Below, one piece after another: positions 5,206 to 10,546 of a DNA stretch of 10,546 nt (its first letter is position 1; each line of letters opens with the position of its first letter). The notes under the pieces were generated by a model. That model worked only from the letters and a program-made list of their open reading frames with translations. It did no database searches and had not been told where the DNA came from. The stretch comes from Candidatus Saliniplasma halalkaliphilum (GTDB lineage Archaea > Thermoplasmatota > Thermoplasmata > Halarchaeoplasmatales > Halarchaeoplasmataceae): positions 1 to 10,546 of the forward strand of contig JAFDTG010000051.1 in NCBI GenBank assembly GCA_019594235.1. Reading direction: 5' to 3'. The position numbers and the translations under genes are program-made.

Positions 5206-6480
5206 ATGGATAGAAAAGTAAATATTCCGGAAGATGTCGACTCAGTAGCTTTGAAGTTCCTTGATTTACAAGGTAGAATCAGGGAGATACGTATAATGCC
5301 TGATATGTTGGGTGTAATCCTCAAGGATGGGATGAGTTTTGATTCCTCTAATGTCGGTTTTACAGATGTCTCAGAGAGTGACATGGTCGCCGTTCCAGAT
5401 CCGAATAGTTACAGAGTCTTAGAGTATGATAACGAGAAAGTAGCAGTTTTCTTGTGTGAGATGCACTGGCCCGATGGAACTTTGTTTAAAGGGGATCCTC
5501 GTAATCTACTGAAGAGCACCTTGAAAGAAATGAATGAGCAGGGAATGAATGTAAGAGTCAAGCCCGAATATGAATTTCACCTTTTAGATAAAGAAACCAA
5601 AGAACCGATAGATTCTGGGAGATACATAGATGGGAGGAGCGAGTACACTGGAATCATCGGTAAGCTTACGAAATTGGTCCGAGAGTTGAACATGAAAGTT
5701 GAGAAGATCCATCACGAAGCTGGACATGGGCAATTTGAGATCGAACCTATGCCCTACGATGATACGTTAAAAGCAGCTGATGACTTTGTTTTTGTAAAAG
5801 ACCTAGTCAAGAGGGAAGCAGAGAAATACGGAGCGATTGCTACTTTCATGCCAAAACCAGTTATCGATGATGCTGGTAACGGGATGCACGTACATCTGTC
5901 TCTTATGAAAGATGGAGATTATTTATTCTCACCAGATGAATTGAACGAAGAAGCTAAAGGATTCGTCGGTGGTTTACTTGAACATGCTAAAGCACTTTCC
6001 GCAATATGTTGTCCAACGGTCAATTCTTACAAACGGTTGATACCTGGGTACGAGGCACCAGTCTATATCTCATGGGGCGGGGAGAACAGAAGTGTATTAG
6101 TTAGGATCCCTGCTTATGGTAACGAAGAGGAATCAAAAGGCCGGATCGAATTTAGGGCCGGAGATGCTACAGCGAACATCTATCTCATGTTGAACTCGTT
6201 GATCAAAGCTGGGTTGAACGGTATGGAAAAGGGATTGGACCCCGGTGAAGAGATGAGAGATAACCTCTTCGAATTTAGTGAAGACGAGATACGAGAGAGA
6301 GGTATCAAACTACTCCCAGAGAGTCTGGACGAAGCTTTAGATGAGTTGGAGAAGGACAAGGTTATATCTGATTCGCTTGAAGAGTCCTATGAACATTATC
6401 TTCGTTTGAAAAGAATGGAATGTAAAGATTTCAGAAGAACTGTTACAGACTGGGAACTAAAGACTTATTTGGAGTTCTAA
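5206..6480 (+). CDS. Glutamine synthetase-family ligase (GlnA-like)
   Basis: This cytosolic, ATP-dependent glutamate-amine ligase of 424 residues matches type I GS along its length. It keeps the metal- and glutamate-binding elements: PEYEF (Glu121/123), HHEAGHGQFEI (Glu171, Glu178), GNGMHVHLS, NSYKRLIPGYEAP (Arg277, Glu283), ENRSVLVR (Arg295, Arg300), RIEFR (Glu315, Arg317) and a final TVTDWELKTYL. Two parts are unusual. The near-invariant FDGSS latch, which shapes the ammonia site, reads FDSSNVGF with one residue lost, and the PDPxxNPY motif reads GDATANIY. The bacterial adenylylation Tyr is Phe355, so that control is absent. It could be the cell's glutamine synthetase, or a gamma-glutamyl-amine ligase related to GMAS or PuuA. 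It is probably co-transcribed with the SHMT-like gene. Confidence 0.85.
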   Translation: MDRKVNIPEDVDSVALKFLDLQGRIREIRIMPDMLGVILKDGMSFDSSNVGFTDVSESDMVAVPDPNSYRVLEYDNEKVAVFLCEMHWPDGTLFKGDPRNLLKSTLKEMNEQGMNVRVKPEYEFHLLDKETKEPIDSGRYIDGRSEYTGIIGKLTKLVRELNMKVEKIHHEAGHGQFEIEPMPYDDTLKAADDFVFVKDLVKREAEKYGAIATFMPKPVIDDAGNGMHVHLSLMKDGDYLFSPDELNEEAKGFVGGLLEHAKALSAICCPTVNSYKRLIPGYEAPVYISWGGENRSVLVRIPAYGNEEESKGRIEFRAGDATANIYLMLNSLIKAGLNGMEKGLDPGEEMRDNLFEFSEDEIRERGIKLLPESLDEALDELEKDKVISDSLEESYEHYLRLKRMECKDFRRTVTDWELKTYLEF

Positions 6481-6490
6481 ATACCCTAAA

Positions 6491-6498
6491 TTTAATAT
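6491..6498 (+). promoter_or_regulatory. Probable TATA box of the glutaredoxin-FTR operon
   Basis: TTTAATAT lies 23-30 bases before the ATG at 6521, with no SD-like bases in between. This fits a leaderless first gene and separates the redox pair from the preceding GS gene. Confidence 0.45.
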
Positions 6499-6520
6499 CT
6501 TAAGATTACCTCGTTATACC

Positions 6521-6808
6521 ATGGTCGAAACTACCAAGGTAGAAGGTGAAAAAGACGAGCACAAAGTGAAGGTGTTCACGCTGAGTACATGTGGTTGGTG
6601 CAAAAAAACTAAGAAACTGTTAGAAAAAGAAGGTGTGGAATACGAGTACGTTGACATCGATCTTTTAGAGGGTGACGAACGAAAAGAAATTATGGAAGAA
6701 TTTAAAAAATTCAATCCGAAAAAGAACTGTCCTACCATCGTGGTGGACGAAGGTGATACGGTTATAGTGGGTTACATGGAAGACGAAATAAAGGAAGTGC
6801 TGTGCTGA
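6521..6808 (+). CDS. Glutaredoxin-like protein
   Basis: This 95-residue thiol-disulfide exchange protein has a thioredoxin fold. The redox site is CGWC (Cys24-Cys27) at the end of the first strand, followed by the usual helix (KKLLEKEGVEYEYVDIDLLEG). The cis-proline motif is CPT (70-72), with a Cys directly before the Pro, and the Gly-Tyr near 84-85 sits where glutaredoxins bind the partner or glutathione. A further Cys is the very last residue. About 15 charged residues precede the fold. Because archaea generally lack glutathione, the likely electron donor is the FTR-type reductase encoded immediately downstream, whose ATG overlaps this stop codon (TGATG). The extra cysteines could form a second disulfide or bind a metal. 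Confidence 0.88.
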   Translation: MVETTKVEGEKDEHKVKVFTLSTCGWCKKTKKLLEKEGVEYEYVDIDLLEGDERKEIMEEFKKFNPKKNCPTIVVDEGDTVIVGYMEDEIKEVLC

Positions 6809-7320
6809 TGAGGGATTACGAAGAGATGCTCGAGTACGTTAAAAAAGATGCTGAAGAGAATGGGTATTACATCTGTCCAGACGAAGATCTACTGGAGGAT
6901 CTTATAAAAGGTCTTGTAGAAAATGAAAAACGCTACGGTTACGCAAGTTGTCCCTGCAGGGCTGCTAGTGGTTTGAAGCAGTACGATGTGGACATAATAT
7001 GTCCCTGCGAATACAGGGATGCTGATGTTAACGAATACGGTATGTGTTACTGCGGACTATTCGTATCTGAAGAAGTGCATAACGATCCTTCTAAGCTTGT
7101 ATCAATACCGGAAAGGAGACCCGAATCTATAATCGACGCGGGTATGGAAGCAAAAGAGCAGGGAATTGATGACGTGGAACAAGTTCTCGATGAAAAGGAA
7201 GATCTGAAAGTCTGGAGATGTACAGTATGTGGTTATTTAGCGGCTAGAGAGGAACCTCCGCCGATCTGCCCCATATGTAAAGCTAAAGCAGAAAGGTTCG
7301 TGGAATTTGAATTAGGTTGA
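6808..7320 (+). CDS. Ferredoxin-thioredoxin reductase catalytic subunit fused to rubredoxin
   Basis: This 170-residue two-domain redox protein begins (about 1-95) with the FTR beta-chain fold. CPC (Cys48/50), CPC (65/67) and CYC (80/82) reproduce the six cysteines of plant-type FTR. By analogy Cys48, 65, 67 and 80 hold the [4Fe-4S] cluster and Cys50-Cys82 is the active disulfide. The His normally between the last two cysteines (CHC) is Tyr81. The C-terminal part (about 135-165) is a rubredoxin-like iron site with two CxxC knuckles (Cys138/141 and Cys154/157). An acidic helix joins the domains. FTR-rubredoxin fusions are known as ferredoxin:disulfide reductases in methanogens. The protein is very acidic. 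The ATG at 6808 (TGATG overlap with the glutaredoxin stop) is chosen; a GTG at 6802 adds two residues. The likely partner is the adjacent glutaredoxin. Confidence 0.9.
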   Translation: MRDYEEMLEYVKKDAEENGYYICPDEDLLEDLIKGLVENEKRYGYASCPCRAASGLKQYDVDIICPCEYRDADVNEYGMCYCGLFVSEEVHNDPSKLVSIPERRPESIIDAGMEAKEQGIDDVEQVLDEKEDLKVWRCTVCGYLAAREEPPPICPICKAKAERFVEFELG

Positions 7321-7893
7321 TCAAGGTTTACCCTTGGACTCTCCCCTAACTATACCTGAAGCTACGATGTGACTCATACGGATTGGCTCTGGAATCCGAC
7401 CTCTAATAGTGAACAACTTGATGATCCTTTCAGCCTCTTGGATGTCGGTACCTTCAACTTGAATAAAGATCGGTTTGTACTCATTTTCTAATTTGTAAAT
7501 ATTCCCGGAAGAGATCTTATTGAACTTCTTTTTCCAGTCTGGAAGGTGTTTTTTCATAGCTTTTTTGATTTTTACAAAATCTGGTTCATCTCTAGAGATA
7601 CTCACAGCCGGTATACCTGTTTCTTCCCACAACTTTTCTAGGTCTATCAGATTGAAACCACCGAGAGCTGCACCGTCGGTCATTACCATATACGGCTGTT
7701 CAGCAAACCTTGAACTTGAGACCATTTGGATCAATTTATCAGTTGCATCCAAGCCATCGACCTTGACACGGGTGGATAAAATACCTTCAAGGTAGTTGGG
7801 TGCTCGGACTATACTGCCAACTACTAAAACGTCATCATCTTCGAATTCGAACGGTGCATCATCTATACCTATAACCCTCAATTTCTGTTTCAA
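7321..7893 (-). CDS. DUF99-family protein (archaeal, unknown function)
   Basis: About 190 residues match the archaeal DUF99 family over its length. Diagnostic parts are the N-terminal LRVIGIDDAPF (acidic pair after a beta strand, recalling endonuclease V-like RNase H folds), VMTDGAALGGFNLIDLEKL in the middle, the following PAVSISRDEPD, and the C-terminal IRMSHIVASGIVRGESKGKP. Nuclease or nucleic-acid binding has been suggested from fold comparison, but I know of no demonstrated activity. The longest frame begins with GTG at 7902, but that codon lies inside AAGGTGATC, a near-perfect SD. The TTG at 7893 is five bases after the GGTGA core and is preferred. Pth2 ends 10 bases upstream of it. The stop directly touches the stop of the opposing FTR gene. 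Confidence 0.88.
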   Translation of the reverse strand: MKQKLRVIGIDDAPFEFEDDDVLVVGSIVRAPNYLEGILSTRVKVDGLDATDKLIQMVSSSRFAEQPYMVMTDGAALGGFNLIDLEKLWEETGIPAVSISRDEPDFVKIKKAMKKHLPDWKKKFNKISSGNIYKLENEYKPIFIQVEGTDIQEAERIIKLFTIRGRIPEPIRMSHIVASGIVRGESKGKP

Positions 7894-7896
7894 GCT

Positions 7897-7905
7897 GATC
7901 ACCTT
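7897..7905 (-). promoter_or_regulatory. SD sequence pointing to a TTG start for the DUF99 gene
   Basis: On the minus strand this is AAGGTGATC, whose GGTGA core (7899-7903) is five bases from TTG at 7893. It overlaps the Pth2 stop codon (7904-7906) and contains the GTG at 7902 that would otherwise be taken as the start. Confidence 0.6.
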
Positions 7906-8260
7906 ACAGTAAAGACAGATCTCCGGTTATTTTATCCATAAGATTGTTAGGTCCCGGACCTATACCCAGACAAGTAACAGTACCGGGTTCAATCTCTGTC
8001 ATACCTGCGTCCCTGACAAGGCAAGTGGTCAGGTCTTCATTTTCCGCCATCTTCTTGAGAAATTCCATGTGCTCCAAATCTTCACATTTCACAACAACTT
8101 TCTTTTGACCCTCTCGATACCACTTATTGAAAAATTTATTGTTTTCTTTACTATCTAGAGCACATTTAACGGCAGCATGTGATACCTGAACAGCCAATTT
8201 ACCCGGTGATAATTTCAGATCCCGTGAAACAACTAATACCATCTTGTAATCAAAACTCAT
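7904..8260 (-). CDS. pth2: Peptidyl-tRNA hydrolase, archaeal/eukaryotic Pth2 type
   Basis: This 118-residue cytosolic enzyme cleaves the ester bond of peptidyl-tRNA released by stalled or dropped-off ribosomes, recycling the tRNA. The length and motifs fit Pth2 exactly: KMVLVVSRDL then SPGKLAVQVSHAAV (Gly20, Lys21, Gln25, His28) in the N-terminal strand and helix, and LVRDAGMTEIEPGTVTCLGIGP (about 80-101) forming the second half of the catalytic surface. It is the middle gene of a - strand operon. An AGGTGA SD (8265-8270) four bases before the ATG at 8260 overlaps the stop codon of the DUF1616 gene, and its own stop overlaps the SD of the DUF99 gene. This suggests translational coupling through all three genes. 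Confidence 0.95.
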   Translation of the reverse strand: MSFDYKMVLVVSRDLKLSPGKLAVQVSHAAVKCALDSKENNKFFNKWYREGQKKVVVKCEDLEHMEFLKKMAENEDLTTCLVRDAGMTEIEPGTVTCLGIGPGPNNLMDKITGDLSLL

Positions 8261-8264
8261 CTTT

Positions 8265-8270
8265 TCACCT
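8265..8270 (-). promoter_or_regulatory. SD sequence of pth2
   Basis: AGGTGA on the minus strand is four bases before the ATG at 8260. It overlaps the TAG stop of the upstream DUF1616 gene (8269-8271), a stop/SD overlap like that between the two GNAT genes. Confidence 0.6.
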
Positions 8271-8856
8271 AGTACAGTTCCTCAGCCCTCATCTTTTCTA
8301 GCTCTTTGAGCCTCTCATCGACTTCTTTCAATTCTTCCTGGGCTCTTTCTTTTTTCTTTTCATAATGCTTCCTTATACTCCGAGCCTGAGCCCTGCTTTT
8401 CTTTTTAGCTTCTTTAATTTGGTACTTCAACTGTTGTCGTCTCCTGGCAAGTTTCTGCATCTCGTGGAGTAAGTCTTTCTCGTCCTCGAACTCTACATCT
8501 TCCGGGCCTGGTTCAGGTGGCTCCGGTCTTTCGAGCTTCGGGTGAAACCATCCCATCCACTGGTAAGCTCCTCTGTACCAACCTATCAAGAAGAAGATGA
8601 TAGTGACTGAAATAAGCATCAACCATATGTTTTCTCCGACGAAATAACCCATCTCTCCAGGCTCTACAGGTATAGATCCTAAAAAGAACCCGTTCAGGAT
8701 GGTTATGACTATACTCATCCCCATACCCAAGGTGATCCTGTAAAGCATGTCAAACTCTTTATCAAGTTCTCCCTTCCTGGGAAAAAGAGCGTTAACCAGC
8801 ATGAAACCTGGTAAGAAGAATATGAACAGTGTAGCTACGATGATTCTGAGTACCAT
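8269..8856 (-). CDS. DUF1616-like membrane protein with a C-terminal coiled coil
   Basis: This is a protein of about 195 residues. The N-terminal part (1-60) resembles archaeal DUF1616 proteins: a first membrane helix containing FLPGFMLVNALFPRK, an acidic link, then a second helix starting ITLGMGMSIVITIL. A third membrane segment lies near 76-93. A proline/glutamate-rich linker (about 108-122) leads into a long charged helix (123-193) rich in Lys, Arg, Glu and Gln, a predicted coiled coil probably in the cytoplasm. Standard DUF1616 proteins are longer and have a large extracellular domain, which is absent here. The longest frame begins with TTG at 8874, but a TTTATAAA box 23-30 bases before the ATG at 8856 makes that ATG the better start. 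It is first in an operon with pth2 and DUF99. A role is not known. Confidence 0.7.
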   Translation of the reverse strand: MVLRIIVATLFIFFLPGFMLVNALFPRKGELDKEFDMLYRITLGMGMSIVITILNGFFLGSIPVEPGEMGYFVGENIWLMLISVTIIFFLIGWYRGAYQWMGWFHPKLERPEPPEPGPEDVEFEDEKDLLHEMQKLARRRQQLKYQIKEAKKKSRAQARSIRKHYEKKKERAQEELKEVDERLKELEKMRAEELY

Positions 8857-8878
8857 CTTTTGAGTTATAATCAAGGTT

Positions 8879-8886
8879 TTTATAAA
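8879..8886 (-). promoter_or_regulatory. Probable TATA box of the DUF1616-pth2-DUF99 operon
   Basis: The palindrome TTTATAAA lies 23-30 bases before the ATG at 8856, in the 47-base gap after the CNNM-like gene. It would be only 5-12 bases from the TTG at 8874, which argues against that start. Confidence 0.55.
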
Positions 8887-8903
8887 AACTTTATTGAACG
8901 GGT

Positions 8904-9890
8904 TCAGTCAAATTCGTCGTATATCTCTCCCAGAAGTTCTTCTAAAATGTCTTCTAGGGTGATTATCCCGTCGAACCGTCCTTTACCATCCAATACTATA
9001 GCCATGTGTATCCTATTTCGACGCATTATTTCGAAAACATCGGTGATCTCATCCCTGTCACCCACATAAAATGGATCCTCACCTACAAATTCACCGATAT
9101 TAGTCCCAGAAGAAGAGAGTAGGTCTTTGCTGTAAAGTATTCCGATGACCTTATTCGTTTTATGTTTAGTAACTGGTACCCTTGTAAAACCATGTTCTTT
9201 AATGAACTCTTTACCTTCTTCTACACTCAACTTTTCATCTATAACGAATGTATCCTCTTTTGGAACCTTTACCTCTTTAACTTTGACATCACCGAACCAG
9301 AAAACCTGGTGCAAAATATCTTTCTCAATCTCCTTGATCACACCTTCCCTTTCCAAAATAGATGCCAATTTCCTGACGTCGGATTCAGAAACCTTCATGT
9401 CTTCATCTTTAGTTTTCCCACCTAACATACGGATGAAAAAATCAGCAGTTTTATCAAGTACATGAATCAGTGGATCAAGAATTATGGACATATAATATAT
9501 CATCTTGGCGTTTATGATACTGAAGTGTTTCTTGTTTTTGATGGCAAAACCCTTAGGAGTGATCTCCCCGAAAATTAGTAACACTATAGTAAGAACTCCT
9601 ACAGCTATCGATACTCCCCAGTTACCTAAAAGATTGTAGGCTAACATGGTCGCTAAAGCTGAGGCCGTGACATTAACGAGATTGTTTCCGATTAAGATCG
9701 TGATTATAGTCCTATCCATATTGGACCTTAACTTGTGTATTATCTCGGCATTTTTTTCCTTCTCCATCCTCATATGGGCAATATCAACTTTGGATAAAGA
9801 AGTTAAAGCCGTTTCCGAACCAGAAAAGCGTCCACTGATGTAAACCAATATGGCTAGTGCAATTAAATATATAACTGTCATCCAATTCAT
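8904..9890 (-). CDS. CNNM/CorC-family membrane protein (DUF21 plus CBS pair)
   Basis: This 328-residue membrane protein belongs to the DUF21-CBS (CNNM, CorC, hemolysin-C-like) family, associated with Mg2+ or other cation export. The DUF21 domain (about 1-150) has the expected motifs SGSETALTSL (23-32), IGNNLVNVTASAL (67-79) and FGEITPKG (107-114) between membrane helices. A cytoplasmic linker with EREGVIKEIEKDIL (180-193) leads to two CBS domains (about 205-262 and 266-325) that usually bind adenine nucleotides. The protein stops just after the second CBS domain, so the CorC/HlyC domain at the end of many relatives (400-450 residues) is missing; short archaeal versions like this are known. 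A GAGTGA six bases before the ATG at 9890 may be a weak SD. Confidence 0.92.
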   Translation of the reverse strand: MNWMTVIYLIALAILVYISGRFSGSETALTSLSKVDIAHMRMEKEKNAEIIHKLRSNMDRTIITILIGNNLVNVTASALATMLAYNLLGNWGVSIAVGVLTIVLLIFGEITPKGFAIKNKKHFSIINAKMIYYMSIILDPLIHVLDKTADFFIRMLGGKTKDEDMKVSESDVRKLASILEREGVIKEIEKDILHQVFWFGDVKVKEVKVPKEDTFVIDEKLSVEEGKEFIKEHGFTRVPVTKHKTNKVIGILYSKDLLSSSGTNIGEFVGEDPFYVGDRDEITDVFEIMRRNRIHMAIVLDGKGRFDGIITLEDILEELLGEIYDEFD

Positions 9891-9932
9891 TTAACTTCAC
9901 TCTTTTTAATCAGACTTGATTTCATAATACAC

Positions 9933-9943
9933 TTATTATTATA
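9933..9943 (-). promoter_or_regulatory. Possible TATA box of the CNNM-like gene
   Basis: TATAATAATAA on the minus strand would start transcription about 20 bases before the ATG at 9890. That gives a short leader containing the weak GAGTGA SD. A second A/T stretch, GATTAAAAA (9903-9911), is too close to the start. The assignment is uncertain. Confidence 0.3.
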
Positions 9944-9999
9944 GTTTACTTAACAGCCTGTTTAAATAATCTCTGTTTTTAGATAGAAAATTATCAAGT

Positions 10000-10383
10000 T
10001 TATCCGGTTTCGGTAATCTTTTTTACCAATTTATCGATCTGGTCTGATTCTATGGTGATATCGATACCCCCAAGTGGTTGATCTTCATCGGATAAGTTGA
10101 CTTTACTGTTGCAGGAAGCCTGCTTCGAAAGTGTGAAAGAACATTTATTTTCTTTAGTACGTGCTTCTAGATAACTTCGAACAGTGTCTCGGATCCTCAT
10201 ATCTTCGATTATCTTCGCGAAAGTTTCTAGGGACCGAGATTCTCCTACGATCTCTTTTTCTTTGACCTCCCAGGTAGCCTCTGGAAAGATTTTGCTAAGA
10301 CAGGTCTTTAATTTATCTGGATCCTCCGTAAGGTAAATGGGAGTTCTGATTTCAACGTTTACATCAATATGTTCTGGATACAT
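10000..10383 (-). CDS. UPF0201-family protein (archaeal, predicted RNA-binding fold)
   Basis: This 127-residue acidic protein matches the archaeal UPF0201 (COG1931) family. The N-terminal VNVEIRTPIYLTEDPDKLKTCLSKIFP strand-helix, the motif GESRSLETFAKIIEDMRIRDTVRSYL (47-72), the TLSKQASCNSKVNLSDEDQPLGGIDITIE segment (84-112) and a final short helix follow the family order. Known structures of this family show a ribosomal-protein-L5-like fold, from which RNA binding is inferred; no specific RNA or activity is known to me. It is a little shorter than usual (about 135-150). The ATG at 10383 fits a leaderless transcript, with a TATA-like box 25-32 bases upstream. It is divergent from tRNA-Val, which may share a promoter region with it. 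Confidence 0.85.
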   Translation of the reverse strand: MYPEHIDVNVEIRTPIYLTEDPDKLKTCLSKIFPEATWEVKEKEIVGESRSLETFAKIIEDMRIRDTVRSYLEARTKENKCSFTLSKQASCNSKVNLSDEDQPLGGIDITIESDQIDKLVKKITETG

Positions 10384-10407
10384 CTTGGTTGATTGGATAA
10401 GTTGATA

Positions 10408-10415
10408 GATAAAAA
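10408..10415 (-). promoter_or_regulatory. Probable TATA box of the UPF0201 gene
   Basis: TTTTTATC on the minus strand is 25-32 bases before the ATG at 10383, matching the spacing of the other first-gene promoters. It has no SD between it and the start. Confidence 0.4.
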
Positions 10416-10438
10416 ACTTTGTGTTTCAAAGAAAATAC

Positions 10439-10446
10439 TTTTAAAT
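10439..10446 (+). promoter_or_regulatory. Probable TATA box of tRNA-Val
   Basis: TTTTAAAT lies 26-33 bases before the first base of the mature tRNA, the expected position for archaeal tRNA transcription starting at or just before the 5' end. Confidence 0.5.
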
Positions 10447-10471
10447 GTTGTTCGATATACCGACATCCACA

Positions 10472-10545
10472 GGGCTCATAGTCTAGTTGGTTATGACGTC
10501 GCCTTCACATGGCGGAGGTCGCCGGTTCGAATCCGGCTGAGCCCA
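10472..10545 (+). tRNA. tRNA-Val, anticodon CAC
   Basis: A complete cloverleaf of 74 bases can be folded. The 7-bp acceptor stem pairs GGGCTCA (10472-10478) with TGAGCCC (10538-10544), followed by discriminator A. The D stem has three pairs (GTC/GAC) around a loop containing GG. The anticodon stem TCGCC/GGCGG (first pair a T-G wobble) encloses a 7-base loop TTCACAT with anticodon CAC at 10506-10508. The variable loop is AGGTC. The T arm is GCCGG-TTCGAAT-CCGGC. CAC reads the valine codon GUG. The 3' CCA is not encoded (only CAT is visible before the window edge), so it must be added by the CCA-adding enzyme. No intron is present. Confidence 0.96.
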
Positions 10546-10546
10546 T

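Noticed and set aside
5094..5384. 96-residue - strand frame across the SHMT/GS junction
   Set aside because: Covers two well-supported + strand genes and has no recognisable motif.
9145..9465. 106-residue + strand frame opposite the CNNM-like gene
   Set aside because: Low-complexity Ser/Thr/Leu composition typical of antisense frames; the opposite strand encodes conserved CBS domains.
1..10546. Mobile element, integrase site at the tRNA, or CRISPR array
   Set aside because: No transposase or integrase motif, no direct repeat of the tRNA 3' end inside the window, and no regularly spaced repeats were seen; the flank downstream of the tRNA is outside the window.

Overview
The window looks like a piece of a euryarchaeal chromosome with roughly 40% GC. 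The archaeal assignment rests on several independent genes: a Pth2-type peptidyl-tRNA hydrolase, DUF99, DUF1616 and UPF0201 proteins (all typical archaeal families), a tRNA-Val with no encoded CCA, and archaeal promoter spacing. Most first genes of transcription units have an A/T-rich TATA-like box about 22-33 bases before the start codon, which suggests leaderless mRNAs. Most genes inside operons instead carry a Shine-Dalgarno (SD) core resembling GGTGA four or five bases before the start. Many proteins are acidic. The ferredoxin-disulfide reductase with a rubredoxin tail suggests an anaerobic, methanogen-like or Thermoplasmata-like lineage, but I cannot fix the genus. There is no transposon, integrase, CRISPR array or rRNA.

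Layout. The tail of an unidentified + strand gene (3-92) converges on an MFS transporter (94-1341, -). A PAP2 lipid phosphatase follows (1406-2092, -). Divergent from it is a + strand group: a SatA-like GNAT acetyltransferase, a RimJ/RimL-like GNAT and a small membrane-anchored zinc-ribbon protein (2177-3540). A YbjQ-family protein with a Pro/Gln-rich tail (3573-3953, -) converges on that group. Next is a + strand pair, a short divergent serine-hydroxymethyltransferase-like PLP enzyme and a glutamine-synthetase-family ligase (4067-6480). A + strand redox pair follows, a glutaredoxin and a ferredoxin-thioredoxin-reductase catalytic subunit fused to rubredoxin (6521-7320). This meets, with no spacer, a - strand operon of DUF1616 coiled-coil membrane protein, Pth2 and DUF99 (8856 to 7321). 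A CNNM/CorC-type CBS membrane protein (8904-9890, -), a UPF0201 protein (10000-10383, -) and tRNA-Val(CAC) (10472-10545, +) close the window.

How the genes work together. The best candidates for unusual biochemistry are the SHMT-like/GS-like pair. Both keep their core catalytic residues but differ at positions normally near-invariant (PLP-stacking His, phosphate-binding loop, GS latch motif), so a non-standard amino-acid substrate is possible. The glutaredoxin and FTR-rubredoxin most likely form a ferredoxin-driven disulfide-reduction chain. The DUF1616-Pth2-DUF99 operon links translation housekeeping to two poorly characterised archaeal families. The rest looks like ordinary archaeal core and accessory genes.

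Several likely start codons differ from the longest open frame: PAP2 (2092), SHMT-like (4067), GS (5206), FTR (6808), DUF99 (TTG at 7893) and DUF1616 (8856). The promoter or SD geometry that supports each is given below.
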